Notes under the pieces: model-generated
What the model was told of the DNA's origin: nothing
The model's input: the letters and a program-made list of their open reading frames with translations, nothing else
The model's database searches: none
In this document: positions 16,512 to 23,900 of the stretch, piece after piece
Numbering within the stretch: the first letter of the stretch is position 1
How the letters are laid out: every line of letters begins with the position of its first letter
From: an uncultured Veillonella sp.
GTDB lineage: Bacteria; Bacillota; Negativicutes; Veillonellales; Veillonellaceae
NCBI RefSeq assembly: GCF_934230905.1
Contig: NZ_CAKQFJ010000026.1
Span: 1 to 26,488, forward strand
Reading direction: 5' to 3'
DNA: 26,488 bases
Made by a program: the position numbers and the translations under genes

Positions 16512-17240
16512 TTATGCACGTTCGCCTGTTAAGCGGAATAACATTTCTTTATAAGCTTCTTCAATATTGCCAAGGTCACGACGGAAGCGGTCTTTATCGA
16601 GTTTTTCACCTGTTGTAGCATCCCAGAAACGACATGTATCAGGAGAGATTTCATCACCAAGTAATACTTCCCCATTATGTGTACCAAATTCAAGTTTGAA
16701 ATCGACTAATGTTACATTCTTAGTAGCCAAGAAGTTTTTAAGGATATCGTTTACCTTCATAGTAATTTCGGAAATTCTATCCAATTGTTCTTGTGTTGCC
16801 CAGCCAAGAGCTGTGATTTGGGATTCGTTGGCAAATGGGTCTCCTAATTCATCATCTTTATAGCAAAATTCAAGGATTGGATGTTTAAGAGGTGTGCCTT
16901 CTTCTAATCCAAAACGTTTAGCCATTGAACCAGCAGCAATATTACGAACGATAACTTCTAAAGGAACGATCTTTAATGTTAATACAGTTTGATTACGATC
17001 ATCATCTCGACGAACAAAATGTGTTGGTATACCTTCTTTTTTCAACAGTTCAAAAAAGAAAGAAGAGATTTTATTATTTAATACACCTTTACCAAGAATA
17101 GTATCATGTTTTTCACCATTAAATGCAGTGGCATCATCTTTATAATGAACAATATACGTTTCTTTGTCATCTGTTTGATACACTTGTTTTGCTTTGCCTT
17201 CGTATAAAAGTGTTAATTTTTCCAAATCGATATTAGCCAT
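16512..17240 (-). CDS. purC: SAICAR synthetase
   Basis: This 242-residue ATP-dependent enzyme joins CAIR and aspartate. Diagnostic stretches are LLYEGKAKQVYQTDD at residues 8-22, HFVRRDDDRNQTV, PLEVIVRNIAAGS, LVDFKLEFG and LGDEISPDTCRFWD. Length and ends are normal. AGGAGG lies nine bases before the ATG. It sits between purE and purF, the usual order. The next enzyme, PurB, is not in this window. Confidence 0.98.
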   Translation of the reverse strand: MANIDLEKLTLLYEGKAKQVYQTDDKETYIVHYKDDATAFNGEKHDTILGKGVLNNKISSFFFELLKKEGIPTHFVRRDDDRNQTVLTLKIVPLEVIVRNIAAGSMAKRFGLEEGTPLKHPILEFCYKDDELGDPFANESQITALGWATQEQLDRISEITMKVNDILKNFLATKNVTLVDFKLEFGTHNGEVLLGDEISPDTCRFWDATTGEKLDKDRFRRDLGNIEEAYKEMLFRLTGERA

Positions 17241-17263
17241 GATAATAATCCTCCTATGTAATA

Positions 17264-17755
17264 TTATTTATTTAATTCTGCTTGTAATGTAGCATTATCA
17301 GCTAAAACTTTATCCGCCATATCTTTACGATAGGTTACATATTTTTCTTTCAGCTCTTTATTGAAAGTTGCACCAATTTGAACTGCAAACAATGCTGCAT
17401 TTTTAGCACCGTCCACCGCCATTGTTGCTACTGGCATACCAGAAGGCATTTGTACAATTGCCAAAAGGGCATCAATCCCTTTCAATGCAGTTGCATTAAG
17501 AGGAATACCAATAACAGGTACGGTAGTAAAACTTGCAATCACTCCAGGTAGATGTGCTGCAGCGCCGGCACCAGCGATAAATGCGATAGCTCCTTCTGAT
17601 TCTAGGCGTTCCACAAAGGACTTAACAGCCTCTGGCGTACGATGTGCAGAGGCAATAACCATTTCATAAGGAATGTTGAATTCATCTAATATAGCAGATG
17701 CTTTTTTCATTGTATCTAGGTCAGATTTACTGCCCATAATAATGCCAACCTTCAT
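17264..17755 (-). CDS. purE: N5-CAIR mutase / AIR carboxylase catalytic subunit (class I-like PurE)
   Basis: This 163-residue first structural gene of the operon carries GSKSDLDTM (8-16), SAHRTPE with the catalytic-type H38, GAGAAAHLPG and VQMPSGMPVATMAV, as in class I PurE. That class interconverts N5-CAIR and CAIR and normally works with PurK. No purK is present in the window. It may be elsewhere, or the enzyme may use AIR and CO2. AAGGAGG lies four bases before the ATG and directly after the leader terminator, so expression depends on read-through of that terminator. Confidence 0.95.
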   Translation of the reverse strand: MKVGIIMGSKSDLDTMKKASAILDEFNIPYEMVIASAHRTPEAVKSFVERLESEGAIAFIAGAGAAAHLPGVIASFTTVPVIGIPLNATALKGIDALLAIVQMPSGMPVATMAVDGAKNAALFAVQIGATFNKELKEKYVTYRKDMADKVLADNATLQAELNK

Positions 17756-17773
17756 TGTTCCTCCTTAATAAAA

Positions 17774-17798
17774 AAACTCGACTAAAAAAGCCGAGTTT
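17774..17798 (-). terminator. Attenuator-type terminator in the purE leader
   Basis: On the minus strand AAACTCGGC pairs with GTCGAGTTT (9 bp including one G-U) around a 7-base T-rich loop. The T-run reaches 17770. The stem begins inside the stop codon of the leader ORF and ends about 18 bases before purE. An intrinsic terminator between the only strong promoter and the operon implies controlled read-through. Confidence 0.8.
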
Positions 17799-17865
17799 AC
17801 ACACTGATAGCGTTAGCAAAAATCATCATACTAGTAACGGATGTTAGGGTAATATGCCTCTTCAT
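17797..17865 (-). CDS. Putative 22-residue leader peptide of the purine operon
   Basis: The short ORF starts MKRHITL and ends FANAISV. It has a very strong ribosome site, TAAGGAGG, six bases before the ATG. The stop codon overlaps the first bases of the terminator stem, so a ribosome at the end of the ORF would cover the 5' arm. The peptide holds two adjacent Met codons (MM) but no run of one amino acid that would name a sensed tRNA. The upstream RNA can place the ribosome site in the loop of a 5-bp hairpin (GATAA/TTATC). I know no named homologue; expression is inferred. Confidence 0.6.
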   Translation of the reverse strand: MKRHITLTSVTSMMIFANAISV

Positions 17866-17891
17866 GATAACGCCTCCTTATCTGTAATTAA

Positions 17892-17920
17892 ATTGTAACA
17901 GACCACTTTCTATCGGTCAA
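17892..17920 (-). promoter_or_regulatory. Promoter of the purine operon
   Basis: On the minus strand, TTGACC (17915-17920), a 17-base spacer and TACAAT (17892-17897). The predicted start near 17885 gives a leader RNA of about 130 bases. GACC and GGTC inside the promoter form a small dyad. Confidence 0.75.
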
Positions 17921-17928
17921 TCATTTTT

Positions 17929-18030
17929 CGAATAATAATTATATTAATTTTTATAATCGTTCGATATATATCGAACTTTATATTATTTTTATATACAATC
18001 AGTCGAAATAATACGAATAATAATTATTAT
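17929..18030. promoter_or_regulatory. Palindrome and repeats upstream of the purE promoter
   Basis: This is an AT-rich gene-free stretch. GTTCGATATATATCGAAC (17959-17976) is a perfect 18-bp palindrome centred about 80 bases upstream of the predicted purE transcription start. CGAATAATAATTAT occurs twice (17929-17942 and 18014-18027), flanking it 85 bases apart. ATAATAATTATTAT (18017-18030) is also palindromic. Possible operator array; the regulator is unknown. Confidence 0.5.
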
Positions 18031-18052
18031 GTACTAATACTCATCAATACCA

Positions 18053-18086
18053 AAAAGACTCCTATACCGATGTATAAGAGTCTTTT
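18053..18086 (-). terminator. Terminator of the xpt operon (bidirectional shape)
   Basis: AAAAGACTC (18053-18061) pairs with GAGTCTTTT (18078-18086). An inner stem TATAC/GTATA closes the loop CGAT. On the minus strand the stem ends in TTTTT. It follows the last gene of the xpt unit by about 57 bases and insulates it from the purE promoter. Confidence 0.8.
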
Positions 18087-18142
18087 ACAATTTCTAAAGA
18101 TTATGACTAACTATCTGTTAAGATAAATTAGAAATTCATATT

Positions 18143-18583
18143 TTATTGTATATTACTTTCAAAGGCACTTTTTAAATCGCCTACAGCTTCAGGAATGTAA
18201 TCCACAATCGATGTCATTAATGCATACATCAACTCTGGTATAAACTCATCATTAGCACACATATAAACACAATCTAAATATAGAGTAGAATCTTGTTCAT
18301 CAATATAGAATTTATAATTCTTATATGTTGCATTTTCACGGTTAATCAATGCATTGATAGCTGTCATATTCTGTGCAGTAACCTTTTCAGGTCCAAGGAC
18401 AAGACGAATAACGCTATAAATACTATTATCTAAGATTACGAACAACGGCATATCCCAGAGCGGTGATTTTATATATGAACGATATACAACTGTACCATCT
18501 TCATCTTCAAAATCTTTACGCTCAAAAGCCGTAACCTCTTCTGCCTTCATAAATTTATCAAAGGCTAATGCTTTAGGATTCAT
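18143..18583 (-). CDS. Unknown protein, paralogue of the next upstream gene (YbjN-like possible)
   Basis: The 146-residue soluble protein has no signal or membrane segment. It matches the neighbouring 150-residue protein in order and content: an FDKF helix at the start, VVYRSYI, then PLFVILDNSIYSVIRLVL, a central helix, YKNYKFYIDEQDSTLYLDC and a C-terminal helical tail. The alpha-beta pattern resembles small YbjN / secretion-chaperone-like folds, but I cannot confirm this. It is last in the xpt unit, nine bases after its paralogue. Its ribosome site AGAGG overlaps that gene's stop, which suggests coupling. Function unknown. Confidence 0.75.
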   Translation of the reverse strand: MNPKALAFDKFMKAEEVTAFERKDFEDEDGTVVYRSYIKSPLWDMPLFVILDNSIYSVIRLVLGPEKVTAQNMTAINALINRENATYKNYKFYIDEQDSTLYLDCVYMCANDEFIPELMYALMTSIVDYIPEAVGDLKSAFESNIQ

Positions 18584-18592
18584 AATGACCTC

Positions 18593-19045
18593 TTATTTTG
18601 CTTGACCTACAATTTTCAAAATATCTGGATGCACTTCATCCAAGTGAGGTTTAATAACCTCTAACATGAGATTAACCAAAACAGCTGGTTCAAATGTTTC
18701 CTCTGTAGATGGTACAGAAATATCTGTATAGATGTTACTATCTTCATCATTTACATAATATTTTGTTACCTTATATTGTTGGTTAAGTTCATTCAATTTT
18801 GGTAATACTTTTTTAATAGCTGCCTCTGTAATACTCATAGTTGTAATAGCAACACGAATATAGGAGAACACAGAGTTATCTAGCACAATAAATACAGGTA
18901 AAGAATTACCATGAATATCTAAACGACCATGATATACAACTGTATTGTATTCATCCCCTTTAATTACATCTTTTGTAAACCATTTATTGCCTGCTTTTTC
19001 AATATCCGCTGCAAGCACATCAAATTTTTCTGCTTTTTTATTCAT
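18593..19045 (-). CDS. Unknown protein, first of a tandem paralogous pair behind xpt
   Basis: The 150-residue soluble protein has no recognised catalytic motif. Conserved with its downstream paralogue are KFDVL near the start, TVVYHGRL, PVFIVLDNSVFSYIRVAI, YKVTKYYVNDEDSNIYTDI and a helical C-terminus. The pair looks like an old duplication that has diverged. It lies 33 bases after xpt with GGAGGAAGG before its ATG and no promoter in the gap, so it is probably co-transcribed with xpt. A link to purine metabolism is only positional. YbjN-like fold is a guess. Confidence 0.75.
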   Translation of the reverse strand: MNKKAEKFDVLAADIEKAGNKWFTKDVIKGDEYNTVVYHGRLDIHGNSLPVFIVLDNSVFSYIRVAITTMSITEAAIKKVLPKLNELNQQYKVTKYYVNDEDSNIYTDISVPSTEETFEPAVLVNLMLEVIKPHLDEVHPDILKIVGQAK

Positions 19046-19078
19046 TTCGTTTACCTTCCTCCGAAAGAATCTATAATT

Positions 19079-19654
19079 TTAGTCTTCTATAAAAATACAT
19101 TCATTATCCTTAAATTCTTTGATGCGCACCAATGATTCTACACGGAATCCAGCATTTTCCAAACGTTCACGCCCTGGTTGAAAGGATTTTTCAATAGCAA
19201 TTGCCATACCAACCACTTCATCGCCAGCATCTTTAACAAGCTTAGCAAGTCCCATAGCAGCTTCACCTGATGCTAAGAAATCATCGATAATTAAAACCTT
19301 TTCACCTGCTGGCAAAAACTTTTTAGAAATTGTGATATCGTAATTTTCTTCTTTGGTATAAGAATATACGACAGAATGATATACATCATCAACCATTAAA
19401 ATTGATTTTTTCTTACGTGCAAATACTAATGGCACATCTAATTCAAGAGCGGCCATTAATGCCAAGGCAATACCAGATGCTTCGATAGTAACAATACGTT
19501 GAACCCCAGCATCACGATAACGATTAGCAATTTCTTTACCAATAGCTTTAAATAAGTGTGGATCAATTTGATGATTTAAAAAGCCATCAACTTTTAATAC
19601 ACGATTGTTTAAGACAATACCTTCTTCACGAATGCGTTGTTTTAATAATTCCAT
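19079..19654 (-). CDS. xpt: Xanthine phosphoribosyltransferase
   Basis: The 191-residue salvage enzyme makes XMP from xanthine and PRPP. The sequence closely follows B. subtilis Xpt: EGIVLNNRVLKVDGFLNHQID near the start, VTIEASGIALA, VFARKKKS, the PRPP loop LIIDDFLASGEA (121-132) and IEKSFQPGRE near the end. GGAGG lies upstream of the ATG. In Bacillus this gene is under a guanine riboswitch. Here the predicted 5' leader is only about 25 bases, too short for one. Confidence 0.95.
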   Translation of the reverse strand: MELLKQRIREEGIVLNNRVLKVDGFLNHQIDPHLFKAIGKEIANRYRDAGVQRIVTIEASGIALALMAALELDVPLVFARKKKSILMVDDVYHSVVYSYTKEENYDITISKKFLPAGEKVLIIDDFLASGEAAMGLAKLVKDAGDEVVGMAIAIEKSFQPGRERLENAGFRVESLVRIKEFKDNECIFIED

Positions 19655-19684
19655 TTCGTTTTACCTCCGCATAACTATCTTTAA

Positions 19685-19714
19685 ATTTTAACGTAAATCA
19701 ACACTTAGGGTCAA
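19685..19714 (-). promoter_or_regulatory. Promoter of the xpt unit
   Basis: On the minus strand TTGACC (19709-19714) is followed after 18 bases by TAAAAT (19685-19690). The start would lie near 19680. The -35 is identical to that of the purE promoter. Confidence 0.6.
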
Positions 19715-19717
19715 CAA

Positions 19718-19757
19718 AAAAACACACTTTATTTAAAAAAGAATAAAGTGTGTTTTT
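19718..19757 (-). terminator. Terminator of the LysR-type regulator gene
   Basis: AAAAACACACTTTATT (19718-19733) and AATAAAGTGTGTTTTT (19742-19757) form a perfect 16-bp stem with an 8-base loop. T-runs occur on both strands. It lies ten bases after the regulator stop and directly before the xpt promoter. Confidence 0.9.
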
Positions 19758-19766
19758 AATTCATAT

Positions 19767-20672
19767 TTATAAAACTTTATCGCGTTTATCCTCACGATTG
19801 GCCAATAAACTTGTAAAGCGAGATGCTCCTTCAGATTGAGGTACAAGGCGCGAACGAACAAGTACGATATCACGTGTTGGTACAGGAATATCAGTATCAA
19901 TTTTCACAACAGTACCTTCTTGCATTTTTTCTTGAACCACATTACTTGGTAACATGGCAATCCCCATATTAATTTCCACCAAATCCAGAAGAACATCCAC
20001 ACTACTCAATTCAAAACGAGGTTTACTACAAGCGCCATGCGTTACCTCATCAAAAAAAGTACGGCTAGCAGTCCCCTTTTGCAATAACAGCATAGGCTCA
20101 CTAAGCAAGCGACCTTGATCAAAGAATCCAGCCCCTTTATACTCATGGCCTCCGACAAAAATATCCTGAATACTCGCTAAAGTAGTAACCTCTAGTTGCG
20201 TATTGCTGCGTAAGCCTTCATAGTCATTTACCACCGCTAATTGTGCTTCTTTATTAATAACTAGTTCTACACAGTCAGGAGATGGTTTATTAATAATATG
20301 TAAACCTATTTGATTCTCTTGTAGTTGCCATTTATGAAAATAAGGCAATAAAAAATGACGGCATAATGTGTCTGTAGCAGCAATATTTAAACTTTCATAA
20401 GCTTGATTTACCCGTTCTTGTAACTGAGTAATACCATTATCTAATATGGAAAAAGCCTTGGCTACTGTATCAAATAATTCCTTACCTTCTGGCGTAAACG
20501 CAACAGACTTAGTAGTGCGCACAAAAAGAGGCATTTTCAATTCCCCTTCTAGCTGTTTGATACTTTGACTGATTGCAGACTGCGAAACACCTAACTCTTT
20601 TGCAGCGCGAGAAAATGACAAATACAACCCAACTCCTAAAAACGATCTATATAGATCTGCTGATACTGCCAT
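19767..20672 (-). CDS. LysR-type transcriptional regulator
   Basis: The 301-residue protein has the LysR layout. The winged helix-turn-helix is at about residues 5-65 (FSRAAKELGVSQSAISQSIKQLE, RTTKSVAFTPEGK), followed by a linker helix and a periplasmic-binding-like effector domain from about residue 92 (NIAATDTLCRHFLLPYFHKW). The helix region SFSRAAKELGVSQSAISQSI is typical. AGAGGAGG lies upstream of the ATG. It is divergent from purL and just upstream of xpt. LysR genes often control the divergent neighbour, so a purine or folate-linked role is possible but unproven. The effector cannot be told from sequence. Confidence 0.93.
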   Translation of the reverse strand: MAVSADLYRSFLGVGLYLSFSRAAKELGVSQSAISQSIKQLEGELKMPLFVRTTKSVAFTPEGKELFDTVAKAFSILDNGITQLQERVNQAYESLNIAATDTLCRHFLLPYFHKWQLQENQIGLHIINKPSPDCVELVINKEAQLAVVNDYEGLRSNTQLEVTTLASIQDIFVGGHEYKGAGFFDQGRLLSEPMLLLQKGTASRTFFDEVTHGACSKPRFELSSVDVLLDLVEINMGIAMLPSNVVQEKMQEGTVVKIDTDIPVPTRDIVLVRSRLVPQSEGASRFTSLLANREDKRDKVL

Positions 20673-20739
20673 TTTATCCTCCTCTGTTATATACTAATAC
20701 TATAGTAATAAAAGATATTAATACGCTACTTTTCATATG

Positions 20740-20793
20740 GACAAGATAATTTGTCATAATTCATGAAATTCTGGTCTTATGACCTTCATGAAA
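20740..20793. repeat. Repeated dyads in the LysR/purL intergenic region
   Basis: GACAAGATAA (20740-20749) recurs inverted as TTATCTTGTC at 20869-20878. The palindromic TTCATGAAA occurs at 20760-20768 and 20785-20793, exactly 25 bases apart. GGTC-TTAT-GACC (20773-20784) lies between. These may be regulator sites. Confidence 0.4.
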
Positions 20794-20824
20794 CCTTCAT
20801 ATTTATAAGTAGTGTTAATCTTTA

Positions 20825-20850
20825 TATAAGTAAGATTATCTTTACTTATA
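20825..20850. promoter_or_regulatory. Operator-like palindrome in front of purL
   Basis: TATAAGTAA (20825-20833) and TTACTTATA (20842-20850) are perfect 9-bp arms around an 8-base spacer. A third related half site, TTATAAGTA, lies at 20803-20811. The right arm overlaps the purL -35, a common place for a LysR activator site. Confidence 0.6.
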
Positions 20851-20869
20851 AGTCTAGACCGACTATACT
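20841..20869 (+). promoter_or_regulatory. Promoter of purL
   Basis: TTTACT (20841-20846), a 17-base spacer and TATACT (20864-20869). The start would be near 20876, giving a leader of about 44 bases. The -35 is weak, as expected for an activated promoter. Confidence 0.6.
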
Positions 20870-20919
20870 TATCTTGTCAACACCAGAACATATTTATTCT
20901 GCATTTTACAGGAGGCTAT

Positions 20920-23900
20920 ATGGCTATTCAAAGACTATTTGTAAGAAAACGTGATGCTTTTGCAAATGAAGCAGCACAGGTATTAGCTACATTACAGCAA
21001 GAATTACATGTACCAGCTACAGCCGTACAAATTTATGAACGCTACGATGTTGAAAATCTTAGCGAAGAAGCATTACAAAAAGCTAAACATTTAATTTTTT
21101 CTGAACCACCTGTTGATTTAGTAGCAGAAACATTAGATATTCCAACAAACGGTTTTGTCTTTGCTATCGAATACGTACCTGGCCAATATGACCAACGTGC
21201 TGATAGTGCAGAACAATGTATCTCTATGCTCACCCTTACAACAGGGCATACTGTTCGTTGTGCACGCGTTTTCATCATAGAGGGTACTTTCACAGACAAA
21301 GAAAAAGCAACCATTAAGCAATATTACATCAATCCGGTGGACTCCAGAGAGGCTAGCCTTGAAGTACCTGATACATTAGCGCTAAATCTTGAAGAACCAA
21401 AAGATGTTGCCATTATTGATGGTTTTACAGAAATGACAGAAGATAATTTACAACATATGATTAGCGAATACGGACTCGCTATGACATTGGCAGATCTTCA
21501 ATTGATTCAACAACAATATAAGAATGTAGAAAAACGCAATCCAACAATTACAGAAATACGGTTATTCGATACGTACTGGTCCGATCATTGCCGGCATACT
21601 ACATTTATGACAGAATTAACGGATATTACTATCGAAGATAGCCGTTTCACAGAACCAATCAAAGAAGCGCTCGAAGAATACACGGAAGGTCGCAATTTAT
21701 TATATACGACTAAGGTGAAAGCTCGTTCTCTCATGGATATGGCTACCTTAGCTGTAAAAGAGTTGCGTCATGCAGGCGGTCTTACTAATCTTGATGAGTC
21801 CGAAGAAATCAACGCATGTACTATCATCGTCCCTGTTGATGTAGATGGCAAAGAAGAAGAATGGCTCTTGCTATTCAAAAATGAAACTCACAATCACCCA
21901 ACTGAAATCGAACCTTTTGGTGGTGCTGCTACATGTCTTGGCGGTTGTATCCGCGATCCTCTAAGTGGCCGTTCTTATGTGTATCAAGCTATGCGCATCA
22001 CTGGTAGTGGAGACCCACGTACACCACTAGCCGATACACTAGAAGGCAAGCTACCACAAAAGAAAATTACTGTTGAAGCCGCACGTGGTTATTCCTCCTA
22101 TGGTAACCAAATCGGTCTTGCTACTGGCGAAGTTAAAGAATACTATCATCCAGGTTATGTGGCAAAACGCATGGAAATTGGCGCCGTTATCGGTGCTGCT
22201 CCGCGCAATCAAGTGCGACGTGAAGTACCAACACCAGGTGATATCATCGTACTACTCGGTGGTAAAACAGGTCGTGATGGCTGCGGTGGTGCTACAGGTT
22301 CTTCTAAGGAACACACATTAGAATCTCTAACTACATGTGGTGCAGAAGTTCAAAAAGGTAATGCCCTTACAGAACGTAAAATCCAACGTCTATTCCGTCG
22401 TCCAGAAGTAACTACGCTTATCAAACGTTGTAACGACTTTGGTGCTGGCGGTGTTTCAGTAGCCATTGGCGAACTAACAGATGGTGTTACTATTAACCTT
22501 GATTTGGTACCTAAAAAATATGATGGTCTTGATGGTACAGAACTTGCCATTTCCGAATCTCAAGAACGGATGGCTTGCGTCATTGCACCAGCTGATGTAG
22601 ATGCATTTATGAAGTATTGCGATGAAGAAAACCTTGAATGCACTATTGTTGCTGATGTTACCGATACAAATCGTCTCATCATGACATGGCGTGGAGAAAC
22701 TATTGTCGATATTAGTCGTGATTTCTTAAATACAAATGGGGCTAGTCAACAACAAGAAGCCGTAGTTACAGCTCCTGCTGAAAAGTCTTATTTCCGCCGT
22801 GGTTCTGCCAGTGCTGACAATTTTAAAGAACAATGGCTCGAAGCAATATCTACATTAAACACAGCTTCTCAACAAGGACTTGCAGAACGCTTTGATAGCA
22901 CAGTAGGTGCTAATACAGTTCTTATGCCATTTGGTGGTAAATATCAAAAAACACCTACTCAAGGTATGGTGGCAAAATTACCAGTCCTTCAAGGAGAAAC
23001 AACAACTGCTAGTATTATGACACATGGCTTTATACCTGAATTATCCGCTTGGAGCCCGTACCATGGCGCACAATATGCAGTTCTATTATCCGTTGCAAAA
23101 CTTGTGGCACTTGGTGGTCGTCGTCAAGATGCATACCTTACTTTACAAGAATACTTTGAACGTTTACACTCCAAAAAATCTTGGGGTAAACCAGTAGCAG
23201 CACTACTAGGTGCATACAAAGCCCAAAAAGAACTTGAAATTGGCGCCATTGGCGGTAAAGATTCCATGAGTGGTACATTTATAGATTTAACAGTACCTCC
23301 TACTCTCGTATCTTTTGCTGCAGTAACGGCCCCTGTTAAAAATATTGTAAGCCAAGATTTAAAAGGTCCTAACCATCGACTCGTATACTTTGATGTACCT
23401 CGTACGTACAACGATACACCTGACTGGGATCACTTCAAAGAAAATTGTGATATCTTACAAGAGGAAATTGAAAAAGGCCGCGTATACTCTGCCTATGTCA
23501 TCGATGAAGGAGGCATACCTGAAGCAGTTACCAAAATGGCTCTCGGTAATAAAATTGGTGTTAAATTCGACAAATATGCTGAACGAGCAATTTTCCAACC
23601 TGCCATCGGTTCATTCATCGTAGAAGTGGATATTACAGCGGTTAACCATTTGCTTGAATTATCCGATGTTCGCGTTATAGCAGTTACCCAAGATAAACCT
23701 ATTATTGAATGGAATGATCAATCTGTAACACTAGCTGAAATAGAAGAAGCATACGAAAGCCCATTAGCAGATATCTTCCCATTACGAGCAAAATCGAGTA
23801 TTGGTGAAGCAGTGGCGTACATTCATGATCAACACGCAAAACCTCGCAGTACCACCTTAGGGGCCAAACCAAAAGTGCTTATCCCTGTATTTCCAGGTAC

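Noticed and set aside
17756..17891. Purine riboswitch in the purE leader
   Set aside because: The leader is taken up by the short ORF and terminator, and I cannot find the three-way junction or the two conserved loop motifs of the class.
19655..19720. Guanine/xanthine riboswitch in front of xpt, as in Bacillus
   Set aside because: The predicted xpt leader is only about 25 bases and the upstream DNA is the terminator of the LysR gene. None of the conserved purine-riboswitch loop bases are seen.
21042..21314. Open frames of 60-95 codons antisense to purL and other genes (also 16567-16863, 23124-23411, 11883-12164)
   Set aside because: They lie fully inside well-supported genes, have no convincing ribosome sites and encode no recognisable domains. 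They are shadows of codon bias.
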